A stretch of 64,000 nt of DNA from Erwinia_E haradaeae_C (GTDB lineage Bacteria; Pseudomonadota; Gammaproteobacteria; Enterobacterales; Enterobacteriaceae). Both the position numbers and the translations under genes were made by a program. The stretch covers positions 248,001-312,000 of the forward strand of contig NZ_LR217735.1 in the NCBI RefSeq assembly GCF_900698995.1, in the 5' to 3' direction. Of this stretch, positions 61,429 through 64,000 are shown one piece after another. Numbering within the stretch: position 1 is the stretch's first letter; every line of letters starts with the position of its first letter. The notes below the pieces were generated by a model that made no database searches, was not told where the DNA came from, and saw only the letters and a list, made by a program, of their open reading frames with translations.

Positions 61429-61459
61429 CCTATTTAGTTTAAAACTAATAGGTTTTTTT
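61429..61459 (+). terminator. intrinsic terminator/attenuator in the rpsB leader
   Basis: CCTATT and TAGTTT pair with AAACTA and ATAGG through an 11-pair stem with one bulge (61429-61452), followed directly by seven T residues (61453-61459). It ends 66 bases before the rpsB start. E. coli has a terminator-bearing leader RNA (tff/T44) upstream of rpsB, so this may be the counterpart, acting as an attenuator. Confidence 0.65.
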
Positions 61460-61525
61460 ATTATATATGTATAATTTTAACTACACAATCATATAATTAG
61501 TATTATATATTCTATGGGGATAATT

Positions 61526-62212
61526 ATGGAAAATATTTCTATGCATGAAATGCTTCAAGCAGGTGTACACTTTGGTCACCAGACTCGATATTGGAATCCA
61601 AAAATGAAACCGTTTATTTTTGGGTCTCGTAATAAGGTTCATATTATTAATCTTGAAAAAACTGTTCTTATGTTTAATGAAGCTTTATCTGAAATTACAA
61701 AGATCTCTGCCCGTAAAGGCAAAATCTTGTTTGTTGGTACTAAGCGTTCGGCAAATTTAGCTATTAAAAAACACGCTTTAAGCTGTGATCAATTTTTTGT
61801 CAATCACCGTTGGTTAGGTGGTATGCTGACCAATTGGAAAACAGTGCGTCAATCTATTAAGCGATTAAAAGAGTTAGAAATTCAGTCTCAAGATGGAACT
61901 TTTGAGAAACTCACTAAAAAAGAAGCCCTGATTCGCATTGGTCAATTAGCTAAGCTAGAAAATAGTTTGGGCGGGATTAAGGATATGGGTGGCTTGCCAG
62001 ATGCACTATTTGTTGTAGATGCTCATCATGAGCATATTGCGATTAAAGAAGCAAATAATTTAGGTATTCTGGTGTTTTCTATTGTAGATACCAATTCTGA
62101 TCCAGCTGGCGTGGATTTTATTATTCCAGGAAATGATGACGCTATTCGTGCTGTTAATTTATATCTAACAATAGTAGAGGCTACTATTCGTGATGGGTTA
62201 TCTAGAGCGTAA
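61526..62212 (+). CDS. rpsB: 30S ribosomal protein S2
   Basis: S2 binds late to the 30S subunit and helps recruit S1. ATG 61526, with GGGG seven bases upstream, gives MENISMHEML, aligning with E. coli MATVSMRDML; an ATG at 61514 would add four residues. The protein has 228 residues against 241, because the non-conserved acidic tail is missing. Blocks AGVHFGHQTRYWNPKM and NHRWLGGMLTNWKT are intact. It is followed by tsf and pyrH as in E. coli. Confidence 0.97.
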   Translation: MENISMHEMLQAGVHFGHQTRYWNPKMKPFIFGSRNKVHIINLEKTVLMFNEALSEITKISARKGKILFVGTKRSANLAIKKHALSCDQFFVNHRWLGGMLTNWKTVRQSIKRLKELEIQSQDGTFEKLTKKEALIRIGQLAKLENSLGGIKDMGGLPDALFVVDAHHEHIAIKEANNLGILVFSIVDTNSDPAGVDFIIPGNDDAIRAVNLYLTIVEATIRDGLSRA

Positions 62213-62466
62213 TTTAGGTTAAATAATAGAATGTATAATACTACTGAGTTATTATTTAAGATATGTTAGGTATATTTTATTATTATTAATAAATAGTTTT
62301 TATGAAATAGTGATTTGAATAGGTTGTGAGATTTTGACTTTTTTTGGTATTTATTATATAATTTCTTTTAAAAAGAAATCGGTGTCTTTTTTTAAAAACA
62401 TACTGTTGTATATTAGATTTATATATATATTTTAAATATAATGCGAGTTAATCGTAGGAGAAAAGA

Positions 62467-63321
62467 ATGGTTCCAATTACCGCTGCTCTAGTAAAAGATT
62501 TACGAGAACGCACCGGTGCAGGTATTATGGATTGTAAAAAAGTACTTACTGATGCGCACGGTGATATTGATTTAGCCATAAGATATATGCGTCAATCTGG
62601 CATAATTAAAGGAGCAGAAAAAACGAAAAATATAGCTTCAGAAGGTTTAATTAGATGCAAAATTATAGGAAATAATGGCGTTATCTTGGAGATTAATTGT
62701 CAGACAGATTTTGTGGTTAAGGATGTTCGCTTTCAATTATTTGCTGATAAAGTACTTGATGCTGCCATTTTTAGTAACGTGATAGATGCAAAAAAACTAG
62801 AAGATAAATTTCAAGAGGAGCGTATGTCTCTAATTTCTCATTTTGGTGAAAATATTAATATTCGACGAATAGTTTCTCTAGAAGGTTCGGTTTTAGGGTC
62901 ATATGTACATAATCAACGTATTGGTGTTTTAGTGTCTCTGACAAAATCAAGCACTAACTTTGCTAAAAAAATTGCTATGCATATCGCAGCAAGCAAACCC
63001 GAATTTATTTCACCACAAGATGTATCACCTAAAATTTTAGAAAAAGAGTATCAGGTTCAATTAGAAATTGCAATGCAATCTGGAAAAGCAAAAGAGATTG
63101 CTGAAAAAATAGTGAAAGGTAGAATGCAAAAATTTATTCGAGAAATATCTCTAACTAGTCAACCATTTATTTTAGATTTAAATAAAGATGTCGGCCAATG
63201 TCTTGCAGAAGAAGATGCAATTGTAAATAATTTTATACGCTTTGAGGTAGGTGAAGGGATTAAGAAAAAAGAATCAAATTTTGCAAAAGAAGTTTCAGTA
63301 TTAGCTCAAATCACGAAGTAG
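62467..63321 (+). CDS. tsf: translation elongation factor Ts
   Basis: EF-Ts exchanges GDP for GTP on EF-Tu. The 284-residue protein (E. coli 283) starts with VPITAALVKDLRERTGAGIMDCKK, the conserved N-terminal domain, and has the NCQTDFV block near 79-85 that contacts the EF-Tu GTPase domain. A strong AGGAG ribosome binding site precedes the ATG. It lies 254 bases after rpsB; the spacer has a weak A/T hairpin and T-run near 62370-62393. Confidence 0.97.
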   Translation: MVPITAALVKDLRERTGAGIMDCKKVLTDAHGDIDLAIRYMRQSGIIKGAEKTKNIASEGLIRCKIIGNNGVILEINCQTDFVVKDVRFQLFADKVLDAAIFSNVIDAKKLEDKFQEERMSLISHFGENINIRRIVSLEGSVLGSYVHNQRIGVLVSLTKSSTNFAKKIAMHIAASKPEFISPQDVSPKILEKEYQVQLEIAMQSGKAKEIAEKIVKGRMQKFIREISLTSQPFILDLNKDVGQCLAEEDAIVNNFIRFEVGEGIKKKESNFAKEVSVLAQITK

Positions 63322-63489
63322 TTTTATGAGCATCGCCATTTAGATAGTTGTTTTCAAAATTTAACTATTCAAAAATAATCTCAGCTGCGTTATATAGAAC
63401 TCTTTGAGATTTGAAAGATGATTTTGATGAAAATATAATTCTAGTGAAAATTAGAATTCCTGATTACAGACATCGTCTAGGACATGACT

Positions 63490-64000
63490 ATGGCGACTTA
63501 TATAAAACCTGTATATCAACGTATCCTGCTAAAGTTGAGCGGTGAGGCATTCCAAGGTTCTGAAGGTTTTGGCATCAATCCAAGTTCGTTAAAGCGTTTG
63601 GCAAAAGAAGTGAAAGAGTTAGTAGCATTAGGTGTTCAGATAGGCATAGTTATTGGTGGTGGTAATTTATTTCGTGGGTCAGGTTTAGAACAGGCTGGTA
63701 TGAATCGTGTAGTAGGAGATCATATGGGAATGTTAGCAACAGTAATGAACGGTTTAGCCATGAGAGATGCCATGTATCGTGCGAATATGCAGGTCACTCT
63801 TATGTCTGCTATCCCTTTAAATACTGTTTGCGATACTTATTGTTGGGACAAGGCTAATAGTCTTTTACAGAATAATCACGTAGTTATTTTTGCCGCAGGT
63901 ATTGGTAACCCATTTTTTACTACTGACTCTGCAGCTTGTTTGCGTGGTATTGAAATTCAGGCTAACGCAGTACTAAAAGCTACTAAAGTAGATGGTGTTT
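63490..64000 (+). CDS. pyrH: UMP kinase, 5' part
   Basis: PyrH phosphorylates UMP to UDP. The first 170 codons are in the window; the gene runs off the right edge. The ATG at 63490 gives [22 protein letters not shown]-type sequence in register with E. coli [22 protein letters not shown]; an ATG at 63484 would add two residues. Blocks [29 protein letters not shown] and [11 protein letters not shown] are intact. The rpsB-tsf-pyrH order is the enterobacterial one. Confidence 0.96.
   Translation, partial: [170 protein letters not shown]

Noticed and set aside
62361..62393. A/T hairpin and T-run between rpsB and tsf as a terminator
   Set aside because: The stem is purely A/T around a T-run, the expected chance structure at this base composition.
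1..64000. CRISPR arrays, insertion sequences, prophage, toxin-antitoxin or other accessory systems
   Set aside because: No regularly spaced repeats, transposase or integrase motifs, or unfamiliar gene cluster were seen; all intact genes are enterobacterial core genes.

Overview
The window looks like part of the chromosome of a reduced, AT-rich gammaproteobacterial endosymbiont of the Enterobacterales. G+C is roughly a quarter by eye. The surviving genes are core housekeeping genes that align closely with Escherichia coli, Klebsiella and Serratia homologues, usually to the same start codon and within a few residues of the same length. The combination of long AT-rich spacers, many single-gene survivors, no mobile elements, no rRNA here and a Klebsiella/Serratia-type LPS core suggests an insect symbiont of the Blochmannia or Sodalis-allied kind. 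The exact genus cannot be fixed from this window.

I support 37 protein genes (pyrH runs off the right edge) and two tRNAs. Left part (1-14.8 kb): waaA-waaE-coaD on the minus strand, tRNA-Pro, dnaK-dnaJ behind a heat-shock promoter, ubiG, tRNA-Asn, then ispB divergent from rplU-rpmA. Middle (16-35 kb): obgE, yoaE, murJ, lolA, proS, yqjA, clpP-clpX, ubiA, then wabG-wabH. Right middle (35-47 kb): pgm, galU, grxD, pgpC, plsB and a UDP-galacturonate epimerase gene. Right (48-64 kb): ribD-ribH-nusB-thiL, serS, asd, gmhB, map, then rpsB-tsf-pyrH.

Several survivors form a route for cell-surface assembly. pgm and galU make UDP-glucose; uge can supply UDP-galacturonate if a UDP-glucose dehydrogenase exists elsewhere; gmhB makes heptose precursor; waaA, waaE, wabG and wabH build an inner core decorated with glucose, galacturonate and glucosamine; plsB starts phospholipid synthesis, pgpC belongs to it, lolA carries lipoproteins and murJ flips lipid II. 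Other sets are riboflavin (ribD, ribH), ubiquinone (ispB, ubiA, ubiG), protein quality control (dnaK, dnaJ, clpP, clpX) and translation.

The most informative feature is what lies between the genes. Reading the spacers in three frames against the expected enterobacterial neighbour shows heavily eroded gene remnants. Most lie exactly where E. coli or Klebsiella keeps the functional gene: mutM beside coaD, waaQ upstream of waaA, yhbE between rpmA and obgE, dacB convergent with obgE, seqA upstream of pgm, dgkA and lexA divergent from plsB, nrdR before ribD, and glnD then dapD after map. A pnp remnant lies beside yqjA and a clear rluB pseudogene beside galU. These calls come from short matched blocks in conserved order and spacing, except rluB, which is obvious. 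Other spacers show only AT-rich sequence, a few strong hairpins and short perfect tandem duplications. I found no CRISPR array, insertion sequence, phage or novel multi-gene system.
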